Positions 1 to 8,264 of a DNA stretch of 64,000 bases are shown piece after piece. The DNA is from Mesorhizobium sp. CA8 (GTDB taxonomy: Bacteria; Pseudomonadota; Alphaproteobacteria; Rhizobiales; Rhizobiaceae). The notes beneath the pieces are model-generated. The model was not told the origin of the DNA and did no database searches. It saw only the letters and a program-made list of their open reading frames with translations. Each line of letters starts with the position of its first letter. The first letter of the stretch is position 1. The stretch covers positions 162,451 through 226,450 of the forward strand of contig NZ_JAIUHG010000008.1 of the NCBI RefSeq assembly GCF_020164955.1, in the 5' to 3' direction. The position numbers and the translations under genes were made by a program.

Positions 1-641
1 TGAACGACACCGATGCGACCACGGCCGGCATCATCATGGCAATGTCGCCGATCATGACCATGGTGCTCGCGCGCCTCGTGCTGGGCGAACCGCTCGGCCT
101 CTGGAAATCACTCGGCGCGGTTGCCGCGCTCGCCGGCATGCTGGTCATCGTCGCCCATGGCAAGCTGGACGCGCTGGTGCAACTGCGCTTCAACATCGGA
201 GAATTGTGGATCGTCGGCAGCGCCTTCTGCTGGGCGCTCTACACCGTGCTGCTGCGCCGCTCCAAATTCGGCATCGAGCTCCTGCCGCTGGTAGTCCTTC
301 TGCTCGGCGCCGGCGCGCTGGTGGCGCTGCCGTTCCATCTGTGGGAAATCGTCAACGACGAGCGCTCCGCCCTGAACGGGAATGGCCTGCTCGCGCTTGC
401 CTATCTGGCCGGGCCCGGCGGCGCGCTGATGTATTGTCTCTACAATAAAAGCGTCGAGACGCTGGGCGCGAGCCGGGCAAGCATGCTGCTCTATCTGCAG
501 ACGCTGTTCGTCGCCGTGCTCGCCTATCTGCTGCTCGGCGAGAGCCTGCATGACTACGATCTGCTCGGCGCGGCCTTCATTGTGGCTGGGGTCGTGCTGG
601 CGACCGTCATCAGGCCGAGAGCGGTTCCGGCAAAGGCGTAA
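1..641 (+). CDS. EamA/DMT-family transporter, 3' part only
   Basis: The reading frame is open from base 3 at the window edge, so the N-terminal half lies outside. The visible part (about 213 residues) is very hydrophobic, with about six to seven membrane segments. It ends with the second EamA repeat, including the stretch GASRASMLLYLQ followed by a GE pair in LLGESL, typical of drug/metabolite transporters of the inner membrane. The substrate cannot be told from the sequence. An ATG at base 36 is internal, not the start, because the frame continues upstream of it without a stop. Confidence 0.85.
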   Translation, partial: NDTDATTAGIIMAMSPIMTMVLARLVLGEPLGLWKSLGAVAALAGMLVIVAHGKLDALVQLRFNIGELWIVGSAFCWALYTVLLRRSKFGIELLPLVVLLLGAGALVALPFHLWEIVNDERSALNGNGLLALAYLAGPGGALMYCLYNKSVETLGASRASMLLYLQTLFVAVLAYLLLGESLHDYDLLGAAFIVAGVVLATVIRPRAVPAKA

Positions 642-842
642 ACGAGCGACCACGTGCCTTGATTGACATATGCTCCTGTCCGCGCCGCCGAGTCGATCTG
701 GTCCTCGGGTCGCGGCGGTCCGGACCAAGCTTTCCTAAATTAGCCGATTTTGCTATTGGCTGCCCCTTCGCAGCGTCGGCCAAGGCCGAAGGGAGATCAT
801 GGCGATCGACAAGCGCGTGGACGCATGAAAGGCGGTCAGCAC

Positions 843-2369
843 ATGCTGGAACTGCGCGTTCTTGGCGATTTTCAGGTCACGCGCGACGGCGAGCCGCTTC
901 TCCTGCCGCCATCCCGCAAGACGCGGGCGCTGCTCGCCTACCTTGCCGTCACCGGCAGGCAGCATCAGCGCGAGCGGCTGTGCGAGATATTCTGGGACAT
1001 CCCCGACGATCCGCGCGGCGCCTTGCGCTGGAGCCTGTCCAAGATCCGCCAGGTCCTGGGCGCCGACGAATCCGTTCTTGCCGCCGATCGCAATGCTGTC
1101 GCGCTCAATGTCGAGACGGACTATGCGCGGCTGGCGCCGCTGGTGAAGGCCGATCTTTCCTCCCATCCGACCGAGGAGCTCGAAGCCGTCCTGGCCTCGA
1201 TTCGCGGCGGCTTTCTTGCCGACCTCTCACTGGAGCGCTGCTTCGACTATGAAGCGTGGCGGCAGGCCATCGCCAGCGAGGTGGAAATCGTCGAGCTTGG
1301 CATTTTGCGCGAGTTGGTCGAGCGCCTGGGGAATGAGCCGCGACGCGCGCTGCCGTTCGCCCAGCGCCTGCGCCGCCTCGCGCCCGAAGATGTGCGGCTC
1401 GCCGTCGAGATCGAGGCGCTGGAGGACAAGGTCCGGTCGGCCGCCGCTCAAGCCACGGGACGCGCGCCGCAGTCCGCTCCCCTCGCGCCGCCGTCGAAGC
1501 CTGCCGCGTCGCCGCAGGATCCCGGCCGCGCCGTGCAGTTCTGCCGGGCTCTCGACGGCACCAGGCTCGCCCATGCCAGCACCGGCAGCGGGCCGGCGAT
1601 CTTGCGCGCCGCGCACTGGATGTCGCATCTCACCTTCGACTGGGACAGCCCGATCTGGCGGCATTGGATGCGGGAATTGTCACGTCACAACCGGCTGGTG
1701 CGCTATGACGAGCGCTGCAATGGCCTGTCGCAAAGGCACGTCGTCGACATCTCGTTCGAAACCATGGTATCGGACCTCGAATGCGTGGTCGAGGCAACCG
1801 GGATCGACCGCTTCACCTTGCTCGGCCTGTCGCAGAGCTGCGCGGTTTCGATCGCCTATGCCATCCGCCACCCCGAGAAATTGTCGGGCATGATCCTCTA
1901 CGGCGGCTACGTCAAAGGCTGGCGGGCGCGCGGCGACGCCGGCGAGATCGCGACGCGCGAGGCCGTGGCGACGCTGATGCGCGAGAGCTGGGGCAAGCCG
2001 AACCCGATGTTTCGCCAGGCCTTCTGCTCCATGTTCATCCCCGGCGCCACGCACGAGCATTTCGCCTGGATGGACGATTTGATGCTGCGCACCGTCTCGC
2101 CCGACGATGCCTGGCGTCTTCAGAACGCCTTTTCGGTGATCGATGTCAGCGACTTGCTGGAAAAGGTGCGTGTGCCAACCTTGGTACTGCACGCGCGCGA
2201 CGACAACGTAGCGCCGGTAGAATCGGGCCGCACCATGGCGGCCGGCATTCCCGGCGCGCGCTTCATCGAGCTCGATAGCCAGAACCACATCCTCCTCGAA
2301 GGCGAGCCCGCCTTCGAAGAGTTCATAGACCACGTCCGCGCCTTCATCGCCGAGACGGCGGGCGCGTAG
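843..2369 (+). CDS. BTAD-type transcriptional regulator fused to an alpha/beta-hydrolase
   Basis: A protein of 508 residues with two parts. Residues 1-90 form an OmpR-like winged helix, beginning MLELRVLGDF as in SARP/AfsR-type regulators, and about 95-200 form a bacterial transcriptional activation (BTAD) helical domain. A Pro/Ala-rich linker (about 205-240) leads to an alpha/beta-hydrolase (about 245-508). The hydrolase has the nucleophile Ser330 in GLSQS, a candidate acid Asp453 in ARDD and His482 in SQNH, so it is probably active or binds a small molecule. The elbow is G-x-S-x-S rather than the usual G-x-S-x-G. The start at 843 has an AGGCGG ribosome site 8 bases upstream; an in-frame ATG at 825 is possible. 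The gene converges on the MaoC operon with only 18 bases between. The idea that the hydrolase is a ligand-sensing part is inference. Confidence 0.85.
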   Translation: MLELRVLGDFQVTRDGEPLLLPPSRKTRALLAYLAVTGRQHQRERLCEIFWDIPDDPRGALRWSLSKIRQVLGADESVLAADRNAVALNVETDYARLAPLVKADLSSHPTEELEAVLASIRGGFLADLSLERCFDYEAWRQAIASEVEIVELGILRELVERLGNEPRRALPFAQRLRRLAPEDVRLAVEIEALEDKVRSAAAQATGRAPQSAPLAPPSKPAASPQDPGRAVQFCRALDGTRLAHASTGSGPAILRAAHWMSHLTFDWDSPIWRHWMRELSRHNRLVRYDERCNGLSQRHVVDISFETMVSDLECVVEATGIDRFTLLGLSQSCAVSIAYAIRHPEKLSGMILYGGYVKGWRARGDAGEIATREAVATLMRESWGKPNPMFRQAFCSMFIPGATHEHFAWMDDLMLRTVSPDDAWRLQNAFSVIDVSDLLEKVRVPTLVLHARDDNVAPVESGRTMAAGIPGARFIELDSQNHILLEGEPAFEEFIDHVRAFIAETAGA

Positions 2370-2387
2370 CAGGCGCTCGCGCAGTTT

Positions 2388-2843
2388 TCAGCCCCTGGCC
2401 AATGGCACGGTGAACACCGTCGCGGTGCCGGTGAGGCAAAGCTCGCCCGCTTCGTTGCGCACCGATGTCTCCAGCTTGGTGATCGGCTTGTCGGCGCGCA
2501 CCTCCTTGACCTCGACGCGGCCGGTGATCAGTTCGCCGACGCCGACGGCCCTGACGAATTTCCACGACACTTCGAGGAACACCGAGCCAGGGCCGGGGAG
2601 GTCTTCCGCCACCACCGCGTTCAGGATGCCGGAAGTGACGCCGCCCTGCACGATAAGCTTGCCGAACACAGAAGCCTCGGCCAGCGCCTTGTCGTAATGC
2701 AGTGGGTTGCGGTCGCCGGTCATCGCGGCGAAGGCATCGACATCCTGCGGCTGCGTGCGCCGCGAGCGTTCGGCAAAGGCGCCCACCTTTGGCCGACCCT
2801 TGATGACACCGACCCACCCGTCCTTCATCACGTGCACAGTCAT
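2388..2843 (-). CDS. MaoC-like (R)-specific enoyl-CoA hydratase family protein
   Basis: A protein of 151 residues with a single hot-dog domain of the MaoC type. The catalytic segment is seen as D-x-N-x-x-H in GDRNPLHYD, with the Asp and His used by R-specific enoyl-CoA hydratases. The length fits a one-domain MaoC dehydratase. Its ATG overlaps the stop of the upstream FAD oxidoreductase gene (ATGA), so it is the last gene of a translationally coupled operon. The substrate is unknown; the operon context suggests acyl-CoA or fatty-acid-derived compounds, which is inference. Confidence 0.88.
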   Translation of the reverse strand: MTVHVMKDGWVGVIKGRPKVGAFAERSRRTQPQDVDAFAAMTGDRNPLHYDKALAEASVFGKLIVQGGVTSGILNAVVAEDLPGPGSVFLEVSWKFVRAVGVGELITGRVEVKEVRADKPITKLETSVRNEAGELCLTGTATVFTVPLARG

Positions 2844-4132
2844 GGTCTTGCTCCAGTTCGGTTGCGGGAAAGCTCGGCTGGCGGCTTGTCCTGGTTGGCC
2901 GCCGCCCGATAGGTCGAGGGCTTTGATGCGGCAGCGCGGCGGGCCGGCATGGGCTGCCCGGCCAGCGCCTGCACCTCTGCCTTCAGGATAGCGCTGAAGC
3001 GGCGATGCCGCTCGCCGAGATCGTCAAGCGTCCAATCGAAGCCGGCGATGGCGTCCGTGGTGTCGAGGATCTGGTTGGCGATCATGTCGCGCTGCTGCTG
3101 CCAGACGGCGAACGCTGCCTCGGACCCATTGAGGATCGCCCGCGCGAGGCTCTCGGCGTCGCGCAGCGCGTCGGAAATGCCATGCGAGGTGATCGGATCG
3201 CGGAAGAAGCCGGCGTCGCCCACCAGCGCCCAGCCCGGGCCATGCGGCTGGCGGATATAGCCCGGCACGCCGCGGAACGCCTGCAGGCGCGCATCCTTCG
3301 GTGCCCGGGCCGCCTGTGCTGCCAGTGCCGGGGAAAGCGCCTCGAGCATATCTATGCGGGCGCGGGCGTGGCCGAGGCGGAAGCGCTGGTCGAACAGGCC
3401 TGTCGGCACCGAGGCGACGATGCAGGCGAGGCTGTCATTGGTCGGGATGAACGAGCCGGCGATCCCGTCGCGGAAATACCAGTGGTAGCCGGCACCGGGC
3501 TCGACCGGCGCATAGCCATAGACATGGGCAGCCGACACCGCGCCGCGCCGCAAGGTCTGGGCGTCGACGCATTTTGCCACCAGCGAGCCGATGCCATCGG
3601 CGCCGACCACGATATCGGCGCTGACCCGCACGGCAGTACGGCCGGCGGCGCGGATCTCGATACCCCGCACCCGCCCACGCGTGTCGGCAAAGAGATCGCC
3701 GACCGCGACCTCGTGCAGCATCTCCGCGCCGGCCTTGCGCGCCGCATCGACCAGGATGCGGTCGAGCACGGTGCGCCGCGGCGCGATGAGGCCGGGCAGG
3801 TCCGAGCTAGCGGCGAGGGGGATGGTGATCTCCTCGTCGCCATAGTGGAAAGTCGTCGTCTCGATCAGCGGCGTGCCGGCCTTGAGCAGCCGCTCGAGCA
3901 GGCCCCAGCGCCAAAGCTGCAACACGGCCGGCCGCATCAGTGCATGTGTCGACAGTGTGTCGGATCCATAAGGCTTGCGGTCGATCGCCAGCACCTTGAG
4001 GCCGGCGCGCGCGAGCAGCATCGCCGTCGCGGCGCCAGCGCAGCGGGCGCCGACGATGATCGCATCGTAATGGCCGCGCCTGGGGGTGGCCATAAGTGAG
4101 ATCGGGTTGCTTACCATGTTCGTGGTCCTCAT
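2840..4132 (-). CDS. FAD-dependent oxidoreductase (geranylgeranyl reductase/PHBH-like fold)
   Basis: A 430-residue flavoprotein. Near the N-terminus it has the dinucleotide-binding motif DAIIVGARCAGAATA followed by IDRK, then the second FAD motif IVVGADGIGS, and a GDAG motif with SHGISDAL near the C-terminal third. This order is that of the PHBH/geranylgeranyl reductase superfamily, which hydroxylates or reduces organic substrates with FAD and NAD(P)H. The start is taken at 4132, where ATG overlaps the preceding stop (ATGA) with AAGGCGGC just upstream; starts at 4117 or 4093 are possible. The substrate is not evident. Confidence 0.85.
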   Translation of the reverse strand: MRTTNMVSNPISLMATPRRGHYDAIIVGARCAGAATAMLLARAGLKVLAIDRKPYGSDTLSTHALMRPAVLQLWRWGLLERLLKAGTPLIETTTFHYGDEEITIPLAASSDLPGLIAPRRTVLDRILVDAARKAGAEMLHEVAVGDLFADTRGRVRGIEIRAAGRTAVRVSADIVVGADGIGSLVAKCVDAQTLRRGAVSAAHVYGYAPVEPGAGYHWYFRDGIAGSFIPTNDSLACIVASVPTGLFDQRFRLGHARARIDMLEALSPALAAQAARAPKDARLQAFRGVPGYIRQPHGPGWALVGDAGFFRDPITSHGISDALRDAESLARAILNGSEAAFAVWQQQRDMIANQILDTTDAIAGFDWTLDDLGERHRRFSAILKAEVQALAGQPMPARRAAASKPSTYRAAANQDKPPAELSRNRTGARP

Positions 4133-5352
4133 GCCGCCTTGCGGCCGTTGCAATCGAGATAACGGGAGATTTCAGCGGCGATCGCCTCGGCATCCGCGCC
4201 GACGCCGCCGATGAAGTTGGAATCGCGTTTGCGCAGGAAGCGGAAGCCGAGCGCGTAGAGACCGGGCACGCTGGTGACGCCGCCCTGATGCGCCAGCTCG
4301 CCATCGGCGCCGAGCGCCAGCGGCTCCAGCCAACCGAACGAGCGCGCATAGCCGGTGGCCCAGACGATGCTACGGATCGATCCGTCCGCCAGCGACAGCC
4401 GTTCTGGGCGGGCCGATGGCGTGACAACCGGCTCGGGCCGGTATGGTGTCGTCACACCCGCGAAGCGGTCGATCTGGTCGAGCAGGCGCGCCTGCTTCGC
4501 TTCGGCTGCCGCGATGTGCTGGCCGAGACCGTCGGCGAAGGCGATCTCGCGGTCGCCGACGCCCCGCACCCGCCCGGCCAGCTCCACGCCGAGTGCCTGC
4601 AGCGTGGCGAGGTCTACATCGGCCCTGTCGGGTCGGCCGGCGAGCTGCAGCGATGGCTGACGCCGGGCACCCTCAGGATCGGCGAGGTCTTCCAGGCGCT
4701 GCGCCATCAGGCCGGTTGCGCAGAGCCAGAAGAAGATATCCTGGCCGCGCCATGTTCTGGGCAGGCGCGTATGCTTGCCCACTGAAAGCACCACGCGCCG
4801 CCCGGCGCGGGCGAGCTCGTCGGCGATCTGCACGCCGGAGGATGAGGCGCCGACGACCAGCACGCCACCGCCCGGTAGCTCGCCGGGCGAGCGATATTGC
4901 GAAGCGTGGATGCTGAGCGGTCCGCGAAGGGTCTCAGCCGAAAATGGGATGACCGGCCGGTCGCAATGTCCGGTCGCGACGACCACAGCGCGCGCCGACC
5001 AGTCGCCGGCGCTGGTGCGCAGGGCAAAGCCCTCGCCGGTCCGCCTGGCAGCGATGACCTCGATATTGGTCTCGACGGGCGCATGCCATTGCCAGGCGTA
5101 GCGTTCCAGGCTTTCCACAAAAGCCTCCTTGGTCATGAAGCCGTCGGGGTCGCCGCCCTTGTAGGGCGAGCCGGGGAGGGCGTTCAGCCAGTTCGGCGTG
5201 AGCAGCCGCAGCGAGCGCCAGCCCTGCGCACGCCAGCGCTCGCCGATGCGGCCGCGCTCCAGCACGGCATGGTCTATGCCGGCCTCGCCGAGGCAATGGC
5301 TGAGCGCAAGCCCGGCCTGGCCCGCGCCGATGATGACGACCGCGCGTTTCAT
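4129..5352 (-). CDS. Flavin-containing monooxygenase-like NAD(P)/FAD oxidoreductase
   Basis: A 407-residue protein. It starts with the FAD motif VVIIGAGQAGLALS and contains the NAD(P)H motif VVGASSSGVQIADEL in mid-sequence, the arrangement of class B flavoprotein monooxygenases (FMO, CzcO-like). It also has an ATGHCDRP stretch and a late IVWATGY motif, both typical of the family. The start at 5352 is preceded by GGA at 7 bases; the in-frame ATG six bases upstream is an alternative. It follows osmC-like by 55 bases and overlaps the next gene by 4, so it belongs to the same operon. The substrate is unknown. Confidence 0.87.
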   Translation of the reverse strand: MKRAVVIIGAGQAGLALSHCLGEAGIDHAVLERGRIGERWRAQGWRSLRLLTPNWLNALPGSPYKGGDPDGFMTKEAFVESLERYAWQWHAPVETNIEVIAARRTGEGFALRTSAGDWSARAVVVATGHCDRPVIPFSAETLRGPLSIHASQYRSPGELPGGGVLVVGASSSGVQIADELARAGRRVVLSVGKHTRLPRTWRGQDIFFWLCATGLMAQRLEDLADPEGARRQPSLQLAGRPDRADVDLATLQALGVELAGRVRGVGDREIAFADGLGQHIAAAEAKQARLLDQIDRFAGVTTPYRPEPVVTPSARPERLSLADGSIRSIVWATGYARSFGWLEPLALGADGELAHQGGVTSVPGLYALGFRFLRKRDSNFIGGVGADAEAIAAEISRYLDCNGRKAA

Positions 5353-5407
5353 AGTCATTTCCATCGATTGGCAGGCGGTCCGGATCGGTTCCGGACCGCC
5401 GGCCGGC

Positions 5408-5986
5408 CTACTGGATGGTCTTGATGCCGACGCTGACCGGAACACCCTTGGTCAGCACGTCGAACACGGCCGAACGGGCGCGCGACTGCTCAACCAGCTG
5501 CTGGAGCTTTTCGGCCGGCGCGTCGCCTTCGATCTCGAACGATACCTGGATGTTCTGGAAACCGTTGCGGACCTCGTCGGAGATGCCGAGGATGCCGCGC
5601 AGGTCGATGTCGCCGTCGACCGAGCATTTCACCTTGGTGAGCTTGATGCCGCGCGCGGCGGCGATGTTGGCGACGCCTGCCATCAGGCAGCCCGCCAGGC
5701 CGTGCAGCAGCCATTCGACCGGGGTCGGCGCATTGTCGGCGCCGCACAGGATCGCCGGATGGTCGGCATCGGCATAATGCGGCTTCTCGTGCTTCTGCTC
5801 CTGGCCGGCGCCGAAGAAGCCGTTCATGACGGTCTTGCTGTGCGTGCCCTCGATCCACTCGTTGTGGGCGCGGAACTGGAACTTGGCCAACTCCGGTTGC
5901 CCGGCGACGAAATTGATCGTCGCCAAAAGGTTCGGCGTGTCGACGCCATTGAGCGGAAGCCGTGCGGGTTTGGTGTTGGGTTGCAT
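5408..5986 (-). CDS. OsmC-family peroxiredoxin-like protein
   Basis: About 192 residues with an OsmC domain over most of the length. The two cysteines expected in the family are in AILCGADN and in LAGCLMAGVANIAA, the latter with the helix that carries the resolving or peroxidatic Cys. OsmC/Ohr proteins reduce organic hydroperoxides. The start at 5986 is chosen because GGAG lies 6 bases upstream; an ATG at 5992 would have the ribosome site touching it. It is the first gene of the operon continuing with the two flavoproteins and the MaoC protein, which suggests detoxification or processing of oxidised lipids (inference). Confidence 0.88.
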   Translation of the reverse strand: MQPNTKPARLPLNGVDTPNLLATINFVAGQPELAKFQFRAHNEWIEGTHSKTVMNGFFGAGQEQKHEKPHYADADHPAILCGADNAPTPVEWLLHGLAGCLMAGVANIAAARGIKLTKVKCSVDGDIDLRGILGISDEVRNGFQNIQVSFEIEGDAPAEKLQQLVEQSRARSAVFDVLTKGVPVSVGIKTIQ

Positions 5987-6050
5987 CGTCATCTCCAAAG
6001 GTTCGTTTGCGGCTTGGTTGCCGTGACGGCCTCTGTTTGCCGGTGGAGCG

Positions 6051-6130
6051 TTTGAACGAGAGTGGATGCGACCGTGGAATTTTTCATACGCCTACCGTGG
6101 AAATTGGGTTGGGCGTATCGTTTGAAACGA
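6051..6130 (-). promoter_or_regulatory. Candidate control region of the osmC-like operon
   Basis: The leader contains two direct copies of ACCGTGGAA (6071-6079 and 6094-6102, 23 bases apart) and the perfect palindrome TCGTTTGAAACGA (6118-6130). A related element CGTTTGAACG lies near 6053. A third ACCGTGGAA occurs at about 6566 before the DUF1127 gene. The regulator is not known. Confidence 0.35.
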
Positions 6131-6157
6131 AGCGTCTTGACCCGAATGCGCCGGACG

Positions 6158-6188
6158 CAAAAGCCCCGGGCGTGGGGAAGCCCGGGGT
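6158..6188 (-). terminator. Rho-independent terminator of the DUF1127 gene
   Basis: On the minus strand CCCCGGG (6187-6181), a 10-base loop and CCCGGGG (6170-6164) form a strong stem, followed by CTTTT. It lies 35 bases past the stop of the DUF1127 gene. Confidence 0.7.
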
Positions 6189-6222
6189 CTGTCGGCGGCG
6201 TGGCGACGATCGCTATCGGCGG

Positions 6223-6468
6223 TCAGTGGGCGTTGCGGATATCCATCCCGTCGGCGTCGGAGGCGTAGCGCATCGAGGTGTAATGATCGATTTCAGAACG
6301 GGCGATACCCAAGTCCTTGAGCAGATAATCGGGCATGGCCTGCATGGCGGCGCGGTCGCTGCGCATCCTCATTGCACGGTAGAAAAGCCTAAGTGAGCGG
6401 CCGGCAAAGCCGGTAAGGCTGAGGCCCGCGCGGCCGGTTTCATAAGCGGTGTGTTCCATGGTCGTCAT
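6223..6468 (-). CDS. DUF1127 small protein
   Basis: A protein of 81 residues ending with a DUF1127-like segment: an Arg-rich stretch (YRAMRMRSDRAAMQAMPDYL), then KDLGIARSEID. The motif D-x-LL-x-DLG is diagnostic of the family (YjiS-like), small basic alphaproteobacterial proteins, some of which bind RNA and affect phosphate and carbon metabolism. The start at 6468 has GGAG 7 bases upstream. It is a single-gene unit with its own terminator. Confidence 0.85.
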   Translation of the reverse strand: MTTMEHTAYETGRAGLSLTGFAGRSLRLFYRAMRMRSDRAAMQAMPDYLLKDLGIARSEIDHYTSMRYASDADGMDIRNAH

Positions 6469-6717
6469 CGTTCGTCTCCATCGTTTGCGGGGCGATCCTT
6501 CGCGTCGTCGATGGGGAGTGTCGCTGACGACCGGGGGAACCAGCGTGGGAGCGGGCGTCGAAATTACCGTGGAATCTGGCAGTTTCTCAGTTTGAAATAT
6601 CGCTCTTGCCAATGCGGCACGGAGCGCGTCGTAACGAAGTCCTTGCCTTCCTCTTATATCAGGATTCGCGTATATAAGGCTGCGTTACTATGCTCATTTT
6701 CAGAGGGGAATTAAGTC

Positions 6718-6933
6718 ATGCGCAAACAGAAAACGTTTGAACTGGTGCTTCTGGCTTCCATATCGCTTTTCCTCGCAGACGCCGCCTTAGCGAAAGATGC
6801 CTACAAAACACCATGCAGGGCGGATGCTCAGCGATTGTGCAAGATGGTCGACAACGCAAAGGGATTGAGCTGCCTTAAACAGCACATCAGTGAGCTCACT
6901 CCTGCCTGCAAGGCGTTTCTCTCCAAGAAATGA
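6718..6933 (+). CDS. Small secreted cysteine-rich protein
   Basis: A protein of 71 residues with a signal peptide (hydrophobic core LVLLASISLFL, predicted cleavage after ADAALA) and a mature part of about 46 residues with four cysteines: CRADAQRLC, LSC and PAC. The spacing C-x7-C-x-n-C-x-n-C with an A-C-K-A-F ending resembles a Cys-rich GLG1-type repeat found in small bacterial periplasmic proteins. GAGGGG lies about 10 bases before the ATG. Function is unknown. Confidence 0.7.
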   Translation: MRKQKTFELVLLASISLFLADAALAKDAYKTPCRADAQRLCKMVDNAKGLSCLKQHISELTPACKAFLSKK

Positions 6934-6954
6934 GCTGTAATAGCCGTCCTGCCG

Positions 6955-7035
6955 ACCGCCAAGGTGGTTCTCCGTCCGGAATTGCGTCAAAGCAAGGACA
7001 TGGACCGCTCGCTGTTTCGGTGAAACGACGAACCG
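6955..7035. repeat. Rhizobiales-type intergenic repeat, copy 1
   Basis: The stretch around TCCGGAATTGCGTCAA (about 6976-6991) followed by a degenerate hairpin (arms near 7004-7035) also occurs at 16910-17010. I recognise it as a common rhizobial intergenic sequence. It lies between a Cys-rich protein and the ABC transporter and has no ORF of its own. Confidence 0.5.
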
Positions 7036-7106
7036 CTGACGGAAGGCCGCCGCTGTGCTGCATGCGTGGCAACCGCCCCATGCCTGCGGGAAGGTGACCG
7101 CCGCCT

Positions 7107-8264
7107 TCAGGAAATCCGCAGCCCGGCCTCATTCAGCAAAACGCAGTCGTCGGGATCGAAGCCGAGCTCGATCGATTCGCCTTCGCGCAGCACCCGGCCG
7201 TCGATCGGGGCGTTGGCGCGGATGTTCGCCTTGCCGCCTATGTCGACCTCGTAGATGGCGCTGCCGCCGAGATAGGAGGCCGACACGATCCGGCCGGGCA
7301 ACCGGTTGGCGCTCGCTCCGCCGACCGACAGTTTCTGCGGCCGCACCACGACGGTGACGGAGCTTCCCTGCGGCAACGCCTTGGGTGAAAGCACATTGAC
7401 CGTCTGGCCGCCGGCGAGCGTGACAATGGTCGGCCCGTCGGACCGGCTCACCGTGCCCGAAAGCATATTGGCCTTGCCGAGGAAGTCGGCGACGAAGGCG
7501 GTGGCCGGACGCTCATAGACCTCTTCCGGCGTGCCGATCTGCTCGGCCGAGCCGGCATTCATCACCACGATGCGGTCCGACATCGACAGCGCCTCTTCCT
7601 GGTCGTGCGTGACGAAGATGGCGGTGATGCCTGTTTCCTTCTGGATCTTCTTGATCTCGACGCGCATTTCCTCGCGCATATTGGCGTCGAGGGCCGAGAG
7701 CGGCTCGTCGAGCAGAAGCACCTGCGGCTCGAAGACGATGGCGCGCGCCAGCGCGATGCGCTGCTGCTGGCCGCCCGACAATTGCGAGGGCAGTTTCTTC
7801 TCGCTGCCCGGCAGCCGCACCATGTCCAGCGCCTGGCCGACCTTGCGCTTGATCTCGGGCTTGGCGACGTTGCGATATTTCAGGCCGAAGGCGACATTGT
7901 CGAACACGCTCTTGTGGGGAAAGAGCGCATAGCTCTGGAACACCAGCCCGATGTTGCGCTTGTAGATCGGCACGTCGTCGACCCGCCGGCCGCCGATCAT
8001 GATCTGGCCCGCCGAAATGTCGACCAGCCCGGCGATGGAGCGCAGGATCGTCGTCTTGCCGCAGCCCGAAGGGCCGAGCAGCGTGACGAAGCTGCCCTTG
8101 TCGATCGACAGCGAAAAATCGCTCACCGCGACGAACTTGCCGTAGGCGATGTTGATGTTGCGGAACTCGACCGCAGGGCTGTTCGCCCCGGCGGCCGCGC
8201 TCACGCCTTCCGCCCCGGCCGAGGCCGGCCGGGGATTGAGTGTCGCGCCCTGGCTGTCAGGCAC
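7107..8264 (-). CDS. ABC transporter ATP-binding protein, polyamine type (PotA-like)
   Basis: About 385 residues. It has an N-terminal ATPase domain with Walker A GPSGCGKTT, Q-loop FQSYALFPH, signature LSGGQQQRIALARA, Walker B VLLLDEPLSALD and the switch His in VTHDQEEA, then a C-terminal TOBE-type domain. This is the PotA/CysA group that energises import of polyamines and similar solutes. Translation may start at GTG 8264, overlapping the stop of the binding-protein gene, but the ribosome site there is poor; GTG 8204 is an alternative. It is the last gene of a four-gene importer operon. Confidence 0.9.
   Translation of the reverse strand: MPDSQGATLNPRPASAGAEGVSAAAGANSPAVEFRNINIAYGKFVAVSDFSLSIDKGSFVTLLGPSGCGKTTILRSIAGLVDISAGQIMIGGRRVDDVPIYKRNIGLVFQSYALFPHKSVFDNVAFGLKYRNVAKPEIKRKVGQALDMVRLPGSEKKLPSQLSGGQQQRIALARAIVFEPQVLLLDEPLSALDANMREEMRVEIKKIQKETGITAIFVTHDQEEALSMSDRIVVMNAGSAEQIGTPEEVYERPATAFVADFLGKANMLSGTVSRSDGPTIVTLAGGQTVNVLSPKALPQGSSVTVVVRPQKLSVGGASANRLPGRIVSASYLGGSAIYEVDIGGKANIRANAPIDGRVLREGESIELGFDPDDCVLLNEAGLRIS

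Noticed and set aside
3005..4099. Long plus-strand open frame of 364 codons opposite the FAD oxidoreductase gene
   Set aside because: It mirrors a clear flavoprotein gene; composition (His/Arg/Ala-rich) and lack of a ribosome site mark it as a GC-rich shadow frame.
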